Below are positions 18,176 through 25,854 of a stretch of DNA of 64,000 nucleotides, piece by piece. Source of the stretch: an uncultured Candidatus Saccharibacteria bacterium (GTDB taxonomy: Bacteria > Patescibacteriota > Saccharimonadia > Saccharimonadales > Saccharimonadaceae); the NCBI GenBank assembly GCA_947253285.1, contig CAMXXV010000002.1:1-64000 (forward strand), written 5' to 3'. The notes beneath the pieces were generated by a model, which saw only the letters and a program-made list of their open reading frames with translations, searched no databases and was not told the origin of the DNA. Numbering within the stretch: position 1 is the first letter of the stretch; every line of letters begins with the position of its first letter. The position numbers and the translations under genes were made by a program.

Positions 18176-18950
18176 GATAATTTTTCGTCTTCATATACTT
18201 ACGCGTTACACTATAGCGAAGCGCCACTGGCCCATGTTGCAAAAACCAAATTGCCAAACGCCAGCGACGGGTTGGGATAATCCAGCTCTTACCACGCTTA
18301 GCAGCTTTAATAGCTTCACGGACTACTTCGGGCGGCTTCACGTAAACCCACTCCGGAATTGACGGCTCAGGCAATCCTAACGCAGCATGAAAATTAGTGT
18401 GCATCCAAGCTGGGCAAACTGCCGTAGCTGTTACGCCGCTACCCTTTAGCGCCAATGCCAAACTACGCGTATAAGTTAACACATAGCCCTTGATGGCTGA
18501 GTAATTACCTTGCAAGGTCCACGCAGCGGTTGACGACACATTGATAATATGGCCATAGCCCTGCTGTTTCATCACACGCACCGCCGCCAAACTAAACCGC
18601 ATCAAGTTAGTTGCCATTACGTCCATTGCGCAGCATTGCTTTGCGATAGTATCATCTGAAGCATCATCGACCGGCGCATGCAAACCAAAGCCCACATTAT
18701 TTACCATATAAGCTAAATCCGCAGTGCCAATGATTTGTTTAAACACCTCATCCGCGGATTTTTTATCCGCTAAATCCATCGCTAAAGTCTTAACTTTAAT
18801 ATGATATTGCTGTTTTAATTCTTTGCTAACTGTTTGCAAACCAGCATTATCTCGTGCAACCAAGCATAAATCGCACCCAGAAGCAGCAAGCTGGCGGGCA
18901 AATTCCAAGCCCATACCAGAACTACCGCCAGTAATTACCGCCCAAGCCAT
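18168..18950 (-). CDS. Short-chain dehydrogenase/reductase (SDR)
   Basis: NAD(P)-dependent oxidoreductase of classical SDR type. Cofactor motif TGGSSGMGLEFARQL near residue 8, NNVGFG, catalytic Ser in INVSSTAAW and Tyr/Lys in YSAIKGY. The pattern resembles the 3-ketoacyl/DltE-like group, but the substrate is not assignable. It starts 4 nt after pnp with ribosome site CAGGAG inside the pnp stop region and overlaps plsC, suggesting a lipid-related role. 260 aa. Confidence 0.88.
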   Translation of the reverse strand: MAWAVITGGSSGMGLEFARQLAASGCDLCLVARDNAGLQTVSKELKQQYHIKVKTLAMDLADKKSADEVFKQIIGTADLAYMVNNVGFGLHAPVDDASDDTIAKQCCAMDVMATNLMRFSLAAVRVMKQQGYGHIINVSSTAAWTLQGNYSAIKGYVLTYTRSLALALKGSGVTATAVCPAWMHTNFHAALGLPEPSIPEWVYVKPPEVVREAIKAAKRGKSWIIPTRRWRLAIWFLQHGPVALRYSVTRKYMKTKNYHG

Positions 18951-18954
18951 CTAT

Positions 18955-21078
18955 TTACTCCTGTGGTATCCCTAACATTGTAAGACTGAGTCGACCTTTG
19001 TCGTCAATCGCCACTAGCTTAACGTTAACCTTATCTCCTACATTCAATACTTCTGACGGGTCTTTGATTCTTCGATCAACAATCTTGCTAACATGCAACA
19101 TACCATCAATGCCCGGCAAAATAGTCACAAAAGCGCCAAAATCTTTAATTGTTGCTACCGTACCACGATACACATGGCCAACTTCTGGCTCTTCTGTCAG
19201 ACTACGTACCCAATCCATTGCACGCTGCATAGCTTCGCTATCGTTAGATGCAAACGTAATTAAACCATCCTCGGCAATGTTAACATCTACGCCAGTCTCA
19301 GTTGTAATTTTATTAATTGTTTCGCCACCTTTACCAATAACTGCACCGATTTTATCTGGATTAATCATCAGCTTCTCAATTCGTGGCGCGTATGGCGACA
19401 AGCTCTCACGTGGTGCCGGCAAAGTAGCCAACATATTAGCAAGAATTTCCGCACGAGCCGACTTAGCACGCATCAAAGCTTCACGCAATATCTCAGTCGT
19501 GAGACCGTGCACCTTGATATCCATCTGTAGAGCAGTAACACCTTCGCTCGTACCAGTACACTTGAAGTCCATATCGCCTGCGAAATCCTCTTGGTCGGCC
19601 ATATCAGTCAAAATGTAGTGTTTGTCGCCATCAGTCATCAGACCCATTGCAACACCTGACACCGGTCGCTTAATTGGCACACCAGCATCCATCAAAGCCA
19701 AACAAGATGAGCAAGTTGCCGCCATCGAAGTTGAGCCGTTTTGTGACATAATCTCTGTTACTGAACGAATCGCATACGGAAATTCCTCTTCACTCGGCAA
19801 GACTGGCAATAATGCACGCTCCGCAAGGTAACCGTGACCGATTTCCCGACGACCCGGCGTGCCCATTCGCTTAATTTCACCTACCGTATAGCCTGGCGCA
19901 TTGTAATGATGAATGTAACGACGCGTACCATCAGTGACCTCCATGGTATCAACCAGCTGTGCAAATGATAGTGGCGCCAAGGTTACAATATTCATTGCCT
20001 GAGTCAAACCGCGCGTAAACAGCGACGAACCATGCACTCGCGGCAAGACAGCTACCTCTGAAGTTAGCGGACGAATCTCCGTTAAAGCACGGCCGTCTGG
20101 GCGCACTCCTTGTTCAACAATATACTTTCGGACATCTTTTTTAATCGCTGTATTGAACGCCTCGAGATATTCTGGCGCCAGCTCAGCCCACTCGTCTTCA
20201 CTGTGTTCGGCGGCAAAATGCGCTTCAAATTCATCTTTAATTGCCTTGACCTTCTCATTGCGCTGTGGATATGGCATATGGAGGTTGTCACCAAGCTTAT
20301 CGCTTAAATAGGCATCAACTTCAGCTTGAATAGCTTCATCTGGCTTCTCTAGTTCATACGGCAACTCAGCTGGTGCAACTTTTGCTTTGAGCTCTTCCTG
20401 AAGCTGCAAAGCCGGCTGAATATTCTCTTCTGCCCAAGCAAAGGCATCTACCAAAGTATCCTCCGACACTTCCTTGGCACCTGCTTCTACCATCATAATG
20501 CCATGTTTACCGCCAGCGACAAACAAATCAAGCTTGCCAGCAGCTAGCTCATCGCGACTCATAAAGGCCTTAAATTCACCATCTTCCGTAAGACCAATAC
20601 GCAAACCAGCTACCGGACCATCAAATGGAGCGCCGGTCAGCATCAAAGCCGTTGAAGCCGCCAACATAGCAATAGCATCCGGACGGAAATTCGGATCCAT
20701 TGACAATACAGTCGATACCACTTGGCATTCATTTTTATACCCCTTCGGGAACAGTGGCCGAATTGGGCGGTCAATTAAACGCCCCACCAGCACAGCCTCA
20801 TCCGATGGCTTACCTTCGCGCTTAATAAAGCGCGAGCTGCTCATTTTACCGGCCGCATAATACTTTTCCTCATAGTCGATTGACAATGGGAAGTAGTCTA
20901 AATCTTGATTTACCTCACCCACTTGAGCTAACCCAAGCACCGTGGTATCGCCATAACGTACCAACACTGAAGCTTGCGTGCGGAAGCAAACCTTATTCAC
21001 CTCCATTGTTAGTTCTCGCCCAAGCCAGTTAGTCGAGACCTTGATTAATTCTTTACCTGTTTGAATGACTTTAGTCAT
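18955..21078 (-). CDS. pnp: Polyribonucleotide nucleotidyltransferase (PNPase)
   Basis: Phosphorolytic 3'-5' exoribonuclease. Two RNase PH domains with the linking helical domain, then a KH domain (INPDKIGAVIGKGGETINKI) and an S1 domain (GHVYRGTVATIKDFGAFVTIL). FFRRGxxQ-like region reads SLFTRGLTQAM, and catalytic DMDFKCTG is present. 707 aa, normal. Ribosome site AAAGGGAA. It has a TGT-TATAAT promoter and a ~78-nt leader with a large imperfect hairpin. Lies downstream of rpsO, the classical order, but a terminator separates them. SDR and plsC follow closely. Confidence 0.97.
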   Translation of the reverse strand: MTKVIQTGKELIKVSTNWLGRELTMEVNKVCFRTQASVLVRYGDTTVLGLAQVGEVNQDLDYFPLSIDYEEKYYAAGKMSSSRFIKREGKPSDEAVLVGRLIDRPIRPLFPKGYKNECQVVSTVLSMDPNFRPDAIAMLAASTALMLTGAPFDGPVAGLRIGLTEDGEFKAFMSRDELAAGKLDLFVAGGKHGIMMVEAGAKEVSEDTLVDAFAWAEENIQPALQLQEELKAKVAPAELPYELEKPDEAIQAEVDAYLSDKLGDNLHMPYPQRNEKVKAIKDEFEAHFAAEHSEDEWAELAPEYLEAFNTAIKKDVRKYIVEQGVRPDGRALTEIRPLTSEVAVLPRVHGSSLFTRGLTQAMNIVTLAPLSFAQLVDTMEVTDGTRRYIHHYNAPGYTVGEIKRMGTPGRREIGHGYLAERALLPVLPSEEEFPYAIRSVTEIMSQNGSTSMAATCSSCLALMDAGVPIKRPVSGVAMGLMTDGDKHYILTDMADQEDFAGDMDFKCTGTSEGVTALQMDIKVHGLTTEILREALMRAKSARAEILANMLATLPAPRESLSPYAPRIEKLMINPDKIGAVIGKGGETINKITTETGVDVNIAEDGLITFASNDSEAMQRAMDWVRSLTEEPEVGHVYRGTVATIKDFGAFVTILPGIDGMLHVSKIVDRRIKDPSEVLNVGDKVNVKLVAIDDKGRLSLTMLGIPQE

Positions 21079-21091
21079 AGTTTCCCTTTCT

Positions 21092-21148
21092 GTGTCAGTA
21101 GCGCAAGCTGGCCAGCTAGCTTAACTAAGCAGCTTTCACTGCCGACAC
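21092..21148 (-). promoter_or_regulatory. pnp leader hairpin
   Basis: On the minus strand GTGTC (21144-21148) pairs with GACAC (21092-21096), AGT with ACT, and AAGCTG (21130-21135) with CAGCTT (21105-21110), forming a large interrupted stem within the ~78-nt pnp leader. E. coli pnp is autoregulated through a leader stem cut by RNase III; a similar role here is inference. Confidence 0.45.
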
Positions 21149-21162
21149 TTTATTACACTACC

Positions 21163-21171
21163 ATTATAACA
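21163..21171 (-). promoter_or_regulatory. pnp promoter (extended -10)
   Basis: Minus-strand TGT-TATAAT with hexamer at 21163-21168, 84 nt before the pnp ATG. No good -35, as that position overlaps the rpsO terminator U-tract. Confidence 0.55.
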
Positions 21172-21186
21172 GATAAATCGTCTTCT

Positions 21187-21214
21187 AAAAACAAAATACC
21201 CCGCGAAAGCGGGG
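21187..21214 (-). terminator. rpsO terminator
   Basis: Minus strand: CCCCGC-tttc-GCGGGG (21199-21214) followed by TATTTTGTTTTT. It lies just after rpsO and before the pnp promoter. Confidence 0.88.
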
Positions 21215-21232
21215 CGCTTTATGCTTATACAA

Positions 21233-21499
21233 TTATTTACGTAGCCCTAGAGCTTCGATTGTACTCTTATATAGAGCGTAATCATTCTTCTCTAGACCGC
21301 GCAACAACTTCTTGCGGCGACCAACTAATTGGATTAAGCCACGACGAGTCATGAAATCATGCTTATTAGCTTTCATATGCTCAGTCAAGCCATTAATGCG
21401 CTTAGTTAGAATTGCCACCTGTGAAGCTGAAGAACCAGTGTCACCATCGTGCAACTGAGTCAACTTAATAGCAGCTAGCTTTTCCTCTTTAGTAATCAT
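21233..21499 (-). CDS. rpsO: 30S ribosomal protein S15
   Basis: Primary 16S rRNA-binding protein of the 30S platform. Motifs DTGSSASQVAILTKRI and HKHDF-like KANKHDFMTRRGL, then LVGRRKKLLRGL and the C-terminal ALGLRK, all S15 hallmarks. Start chosen at ATG 21499 (88 aa, close to the family's 89). The upstream ATGs at 21535 and 21508 lie before or inside a TTGCAT-17-TAATAT promoter whose start point coincides with 21499, so the mRNA should be leaderless. Confidence 0.96.
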   Translation of the reverse strand: MITKEEKLAAIKLTQLHDGDTGSSASQVAILTKRINGLTEHMKANKHDFMTRRGLIQLVGRRKKLLRGLEKNDYALYKSTIEALGLRK

Positions 21500-21506
21500 A
21501 TGTCCC

Positions 21507-21535
21507 ATATTACCATAGATTTTAAATCTATGCAA
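21507..21535 (-). promoter_or_regulatory. rpsO promoter with palindromic spacer (leaderless)
   Basis: TTGCAT (21530-21535), 17-bp spacer, TAATAT (21507-21512), 7 nt to ATG 21499. The -35 to spacer region contains a 9+1+9 palindrome (21514-21532, arms CATAGATTT/AAATCTATG), a possible operator. Confidence 0.7.
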
Positions 21536-21539
21536 ATAT

Positions 21540-24500
21540 TTAGTGCTTTGCCGCCTTAGTCAGACTCACCTTAAAGACAACACCATTAGCCTTGGCATCA
21601 GTACTATAACCATCAACCGTCTGTTCGCTCCAGCTAGTTGCCAAGGTTTCTTTCTGAATCGCCGCCTGCCATTCCGCAAGAGCCTGCGCTAACTCGCTAT
21701 CTTTGGTCGTAACATTAAGTGTAATGCGGTCATCCACATTAAGGCCTGCGTCCTTACGCGCCTTTTGTACAGCACGAATCACCTCGCGGCTTAGCCCTTC
21801 GCGCCTCAGCTCTGGAGTTAATTCCTTACTAATTTCCACCCAAGCTTGACGTGAATCTGGGTCGTCTATCTTAACTGGCACAGCGCAAGCATCGCTAGTG
21901 TAATCACGCAAATCCTCAATCCAATTAATACGCTTTACATTCAGCTCATCGCGCATAATCTGCTCATAATACAAATCCAAACGCTTGCCCGAGTAGCTAA
22001 CAAAAGCTAATGGCTGACGAATCTTCACCTGAACTTCGCCTGTTGTATCATTTTTACGCATTCTTAGCGCCAAACACTGGTTAATTAGATTACGCGTACG
22101 CGCCATATCTGCCAGTACCTTGTCATCTACCGGGTTATTGTGTGGCCAATCTAGCAAATGCACAGACTCACCACCAGTAAGCTTCTGATACAATTCGTCT
22201 GCCAAGAATGGCACAAATGGCGCCAATACCATACTGAGCCGCACCAAGACATAGTGGATTGTTTGGTAAGCCTGATTCTTATCAGTATCATCCTCGCTCT
22301 TCCAGAAGCGACGGCGCGAACGACGCACATACCAGTTCGAGGCATCATCAAGGAATGGCATCACCACGCTCAATGCGTCTGGTATGTTATAACCATTCAT
22401 AAACTCCTCAATGTGAGCACTCAATTCATGTACGCGCGACACAATCCAGCGGTCAAGTGGATTCTGCAAAGCAGCTAAATCAATTTCTGGCACCGCACCA
22501 CCGTTATACTCCCAGCCATCAACCGAAGCATAGGTCGTAAAGAAATCGTACATATTCCAAACCATAGCCAACTTGCGCGCTACATCCGAGACATCCTTAT
22601 CAAGCAAAGCAAAATCTTCGCCATTTAATAGCGGCGAACTTAAGAGCAAGAAACGCAATGAATCCGCACTATACTGGTCCATCAACACGTTAGGGTCAGT
22701 GTAATTACCAAGGCTCTTACTCATCTTACGACCGTCATTACCAGCCACAACACCAGTGGTAATGACATTCTTGTAAGCATTTTTATGGTCACTCTGCTGG
22801 CGCTCCTTACCGAACGCGCCAATTTCCGCCAATGTGGTGTTAACTACGTGAACATAATAGAACCACGCACGTACCTGACCAATATATTCAACGATAAAAT
22901 CGGCCGGATAATTACGCTCAAATTTGTCTTTATTCTCAAATGGATAGTGTAGCTGAGCAAATGGCATCGAACCAGATTCAAACCAGCAGTCTAGCACCTT
23001 GTCAATACGAGTAAACACTTCGCCGTCATGCATTCCGTAGGCCTGACGCGTTTTTTCATCCAACTTATCAGCATAAATCTTTATCTGATCAATCCACGGG
23101 CGGTGATAATCCTTCAGACGCTTACCACTAAGCTTGTATAGCTCATCATATGAGCCAACCACAATCACGGTACCTTGGTCGCCCTTCCAAACTGGCATAG
23201 CCGATGCCCAGAAGCGGTCGCGACTTAAATTCCAATCTGGCGCCTGTTCAATATTCTTCATAAAACGACCGTGCTTAAGGTGTGCAGGGAACCAATTGAT
23301 ATTTTCATTCTGCTCAAACAAGACCGGCTTTGAACCTTGCACATCAAAGAACCATGATGGTATCGCGCGATACATAATACGCTGCTTTGAACGCGGGTTA
23401 AACGGATATTCGTGCTGGATGTAACGAATCTGCCAAATTACGCCCTTCTCAGCTAAATCTTTGGCTACAAATTTATTGTTCGACCAGACTTCCCGACCTT
23501 TATAATTGGTATCCATGTAATAGCCGTTATCATCAATCACATGGAAGGCCTTAATGCCCAGACTCTGTGCTAATTTAAAGTCGTCTTCACCATAAGCCGG
23601 CGCAATATGCACAATACCAGTACCCGAATCAGACGAAACAAAGTCGGCAGCGTAAATCTGATGCACCTTCGGGTCATCCGGCCAAGTCGAACCGGTGTCA
23701 AGTGGCTGATACTTCAAGCCAACTAGCTTATCGCCCGTGAATTCCTGCGCCACGGTGTAAGCAATTGGCTGATGTTTTTCATCTTGGAAAGTTTGCTCTA
23801 AGCAAGACTTCGCCACTACAAAATGCTCATTACCACAGTTAACCAGACAATAAGTCATCTCTGGGTTAACTGCCAGCATTAGGTTGGCTGGTAAGGTCCA
23901 TGGTGTAGTAGTCCATGCTAGAATCGCCGTATCATCTGGTAGTCCTGCCTTACTAGCTTCGCCAGTGCGCAATTTAAATCGCACGAAGGCACTCGGGTCA
24001 GTTACCGTCTGATAAGCGTCGTTGTCCATCGTCACCTCAGCCTTCGAAACTGGAGTGGCAAAGCGTGTATCGTACATTAATACCTTTTCGCCCTCATAAA
24101 TCTTGCCGGCCTGATAAAGCTGCTTAAATGCCCACCACACGCTCTCCATGTAATCGTGGTTCATTGTGCGGTACGCACCCTTAAAATCTACCCAACGACC
24201 AACACGGTCAATCACGCCTTCCCAAGTTTCACTATTGGCAATCATTGAATCGCGTGCTGTCTCAATATACTTCTCTAGCGTAATAGTTGGCAACGTATTC
24301 CCATCGCGGTCAAGTGGTGGTTTTTGATTTGGATCGGCAATAATTTGCCGTCGGTCAGTAATACCCAACTGCTTTTCTACAAAATTCTCTGCTGGCAGAC
24401 CATGACAGTCCCAGCCCCAGCGACGCTCCACGCGTTTACCTTGCATTGTCCAGTAACGCGGCACGGCATCCTTAATAATCGAACTCAGCAGCGTACCATG

Positions 24501-24665
24501 GTGTGGCACACCTGTAATAAATGGTGGACCATCATAAAATACATATGAGTTCGCCGGATCTCGTAGCTCAACGGACTTATGAAATGTGTCGTTGCGCTTC
24601 CACTGCTCAACTAGAGCCTTTTCGTATTCATGCGCGCGGCGCCGCATACCGGATTTAAATTTCAT
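21540..24665 (-). CDS. ileS: Isoleucyl-tRNA synthetase (type II, eukaryote-like)
   Basis: Class Ia synthetase charging tRNA-Ile. The HIGH motif reads PHHGT near residue 53, the KMSKS motif is GRKMSKSLGNY, and the CP1 editing domain (LAWTTTPWTLPANL) and anticodon-binding domain are present. The N-terminal GWDCHGLPAENFVEKQLGI and IKDAVPRYWTMQG stretches match the eukaryotic/IleS2 group, whose members are typically mupirocin-tolerant (inference). 1041 aa. Extended -10 TGC-TATAAT 6 nt before ATG, so leaderless. Confidence 0.96.
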   Translation of the reverse strand: MKFKSGMRRRAHEYEKALVEQWKRNDTFHKSVELRDPANSYVFYDGPPFITGVPHHGTLLSSIIKDAVPRYWTMQGKRVERRWGWDCHGLPAENFVEKQLGITDRRQIIADPNQKPPLDRDGNTLPTITLEKYIETARDSMIANSETWEGVIDRVGRWVDFKGAYRTMNHDYMESVWWAFKQLYQAGKIYEGEKVLMYDTRFATPVSKAEVTMDNDAYQTVTDPSAFVRFKLRTGEASKAGLPDDTAILAWTTTPWTLPANLMLAVNPEMTYCLVNCGNEHFVVAKSCLEQTFQDEKHQPIAYTVAQEFTGDKLVGLKYQPLDTGSTWPDDPKVHQIYAADFVSSDSGTGIVHIAPAYGEDDFKLAQSLGIKAFHVIDDNGYYMDTNYKGREVWSNNKFVAKDLAEKGVIWQIRYIQHEYPFNPRSKQRIMYRAIPSWFFDVQGSKPVLFEQNENINWFPAHLKHGRFMKNIEQAPDWNLSRDRFWASAMPVWKGDQGTVIVVGSYDELYKLSGKRLKDYHRPWIDQIKIYADKLDEKTRQAYGMHDGEVFTRIDKVLDCWFESGSMPFAQLHYPFENKDKFERNYPADFIVEYIGQVRAWFYYVHVVNTTLAEIGAFGKERQQSDHKNAYKNVITTGVVAGNDGRKMSKSLGNYTDPNVLMDQYSADSLRFLLLSSPLLNGEDFALLDKDVSDVARKLAMVWNMYDFFTTYASVDGWEYNGGAVPEIDLAALQNPLDRWIVSRVHELSAHIEEFMNGYNIPDALSVVMPFLDDASNWYVRRSRRRFWKSEDDTDKNQAYQTIHYVLVRLSMVLAPFVPFLADELYQKLTGGESVHLLDWPHNNPVDDKVLADMARTRNLINQCLALRMRKNDTTGEVQVKIRQPLAFVSYSGKRLDLYYEQIMRDELNVKRINWIEDLRDYTSDACAVPVKIDDPDSRQAWVEISKELTPELRREGLSREVIRAVQKARKDAGLNVDDRITLNVTTKDSELAQALAEWQAAIQKETLATSWSEQTVDGYSTDAKANGVVFKVSLTKAAKH

Positions 24666-24671
24666 ATCACA

Positions 24672-24680
24672 ATTATAGCA
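24672..24680 (-). promoter_or_regulatory. ileS extended -10 promoter (leaderless)
   Basis: Minus strand GTGCTATAAT; hexamer 24672-24677, 6 nt to ATG 24665. The same GTGCTATAAT decamer recurs before gpmA, eno and the G5-domain gene. Confidence 0.72.
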
Positions 24681-24704
24681 CAGTAAACGCGCCGCTAAAC
24701 CAAA

Positions 24705-25793
24705 TTAACTGATTTCGCGCAACTCTTGCAGCAACTCTTTTTGCTTACGCGATAAATGTGTTGGCGTAACAACATTGATGGTGACAATCTGCGGTCCGCG
24801 CGTCTTACCGCCACGATGTGGCACACCATGACCAGATAGCTTAAAATCAGTACCTGACTGCGTGCCAGCTGGCACTTTCATCATCAGCGGACCATCAATC
24901 GTTTCTACCTCAATCTCGCACCCCAAGGCAGCATCTGCCATCGAAACCGATTCCTCGCTCAATATTAGCTCGCCTTCGCGCGTAAACTTCTTATGTGGTT
25001 TAACATGAATATCAATGTACAAATCTCCATGTGGCGCATTAAACGCCGCCTCGCCGCGACCACGTACGCAAATTGTCGAGCCTTCATCAACGCCAGCTGG
25101 TATCTTCGCTTCCAGACTATTCTTCTGGCGTATTACGCCCTTACCAGCGCAAGCCGAACACGGTCGTTCCGGACGCTCGCCGCGACCATCACAATGGCTA
25201 CATGGCACTGCTTGCTGCATCACGCCAATAAACGACTTAATTGTCCGCACTTCTTGGCCTGAACCATGACAGTACTCACATTGCACCAACTTCGAGCCTG
25301 GCGCCACCGCCGTACCGTGGCAAACTGGACAATCGTCTAAAATGTTTAGCTCTATCTTCTTTTCTGCGCCAAACACAGCTTCTTCAAATGTCAACGTTAT
25401 GGATACACTAACATCACGACCGCGATATGACTGACGCGACCGTTCGCCTCCACCGAACATTGAGCCAAACAAGTCGTTTAAGTCAGTAAAGTCGCCCCCG
25501 CCAAAGTCAAAGTGAACATTCTGCCCACTAAATCCTTGGAATGGATTACCACCGCTAGCACCACCATTAACGCCAGCATGACCAAACTGATCATATCGTT
25601 GACGCTTAGTATCATCCTTCAATACCTCATAGGCCTCGTTTGCTTCCTTAAATTTCGCCTCCGCCTCCTTGTCGCCAGGGTTGCGGTCTGGGTGATATTT
25701 AATTGCCAATTTACGAAACGCCTTTTTAATTTCATCAGCAGAGGCTGATTTGCTCACGCCCAATACATCATAATAATCTCGTTTTTCAGCCAT
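24705..25793 (-). CDS. dnaJ: Chaperone DnaJ (Hsp40)
   Basis: Co-chaperone stimulating DnaK ATPase. J domain 1-70 with HPD in IKYHPDRNPG, G/F-rich linker (GGASGGNPFQGF), four zinc-finger repeats (CPVCHGT, CEYCHGSG, CSHCDGRG, CSACAGKG) and the substrate-binding C-terminal domains. 362 aa. GGAGG ribosome site plus a TATAAT 8 nt before ATG. Follows dnaK, separated by a 13-bp stem-loop. Confidence 0.96.
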   Translation of the reverse strand: MAEKRDYYDVLGVSKSASADEIKKAFRKLAIKYHPDRNPGDKEAEAKFKEANEAYEVLKDDTKRQRYDQFGHAGVNGGASGGNPFQGFSGQNVHFDFGGGDFTDLNDLFGSMFGGGERSRQSYRGRDVSVSITLTFEEAVFGAEKKIELNILDDCPVCHGTAVAPGSKLVQCEYCHGSGQEVRTIKSFIGVMQQAVPCSHCDGRGERPERPCSACAGKGVIRQKNSLEAKIPAGVDEGSTICVRGRGEAAFNAPHGDLYIDIHVKPHKKFTREGELILSEESVSMADAALGCEIEVETIDGPLMMKVPAGTQSGTDFKLSGHGVPHRGGKTRGPQIVTINVVTPTHLSRKQKELLQELREIS

Positions 25794-25801
25794 ATGCCTC
25801 C

Positions 25802-25807
25802 ATTATA
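25802..25807 (-). promoter_or_regulatory. Possible dnaJ -10 element
   Basis: Minus-strand TATAAT at 25802-25807, 8 nt before the dnaJ ATG, with GGAGG in between. No -35 match and no TGn, so an internal dnaJ promoter is only possible. Confidence 0.35.
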
Positions 25808-25809
25808 TA

Positions 25810-25843
25810 CAATTAGCACCCTAATCGACTAGGGCGCTAATTG
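25810..25843 (-). terminator. Stem-loop between dnaK and dnaJ
   Basis: Arms of 13 nt with one mismatch pair (CAATTAGCACCCTA with TAGGGCGCTAATTG) around a 6-nt loop. No U-tract follows on the minus strand, so this is more likely an attenuator or mRNA-processing/stabilising stem setting the DnaK:DnaJ ratio than a full terminator. Its N6 loop and flanks do not fit CIRCE. Confidence 0.6.
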
Positions 25844-25854
25844 CAGTTTACTAA

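Noticed and set aside
18998..19618. 206-codon plus-strand ORF over pnp
   Set aside because: Antisense shadow of the PNPase S1/KH region; repetitive S/L composition typical of reverse frames.
25810..25843. Third CIRCE element
   Set aside because: Arms begin TTAGC but the spacer is 6 nt and the arms lack CACTC/GAGTG, so it does not fit CIRCE.
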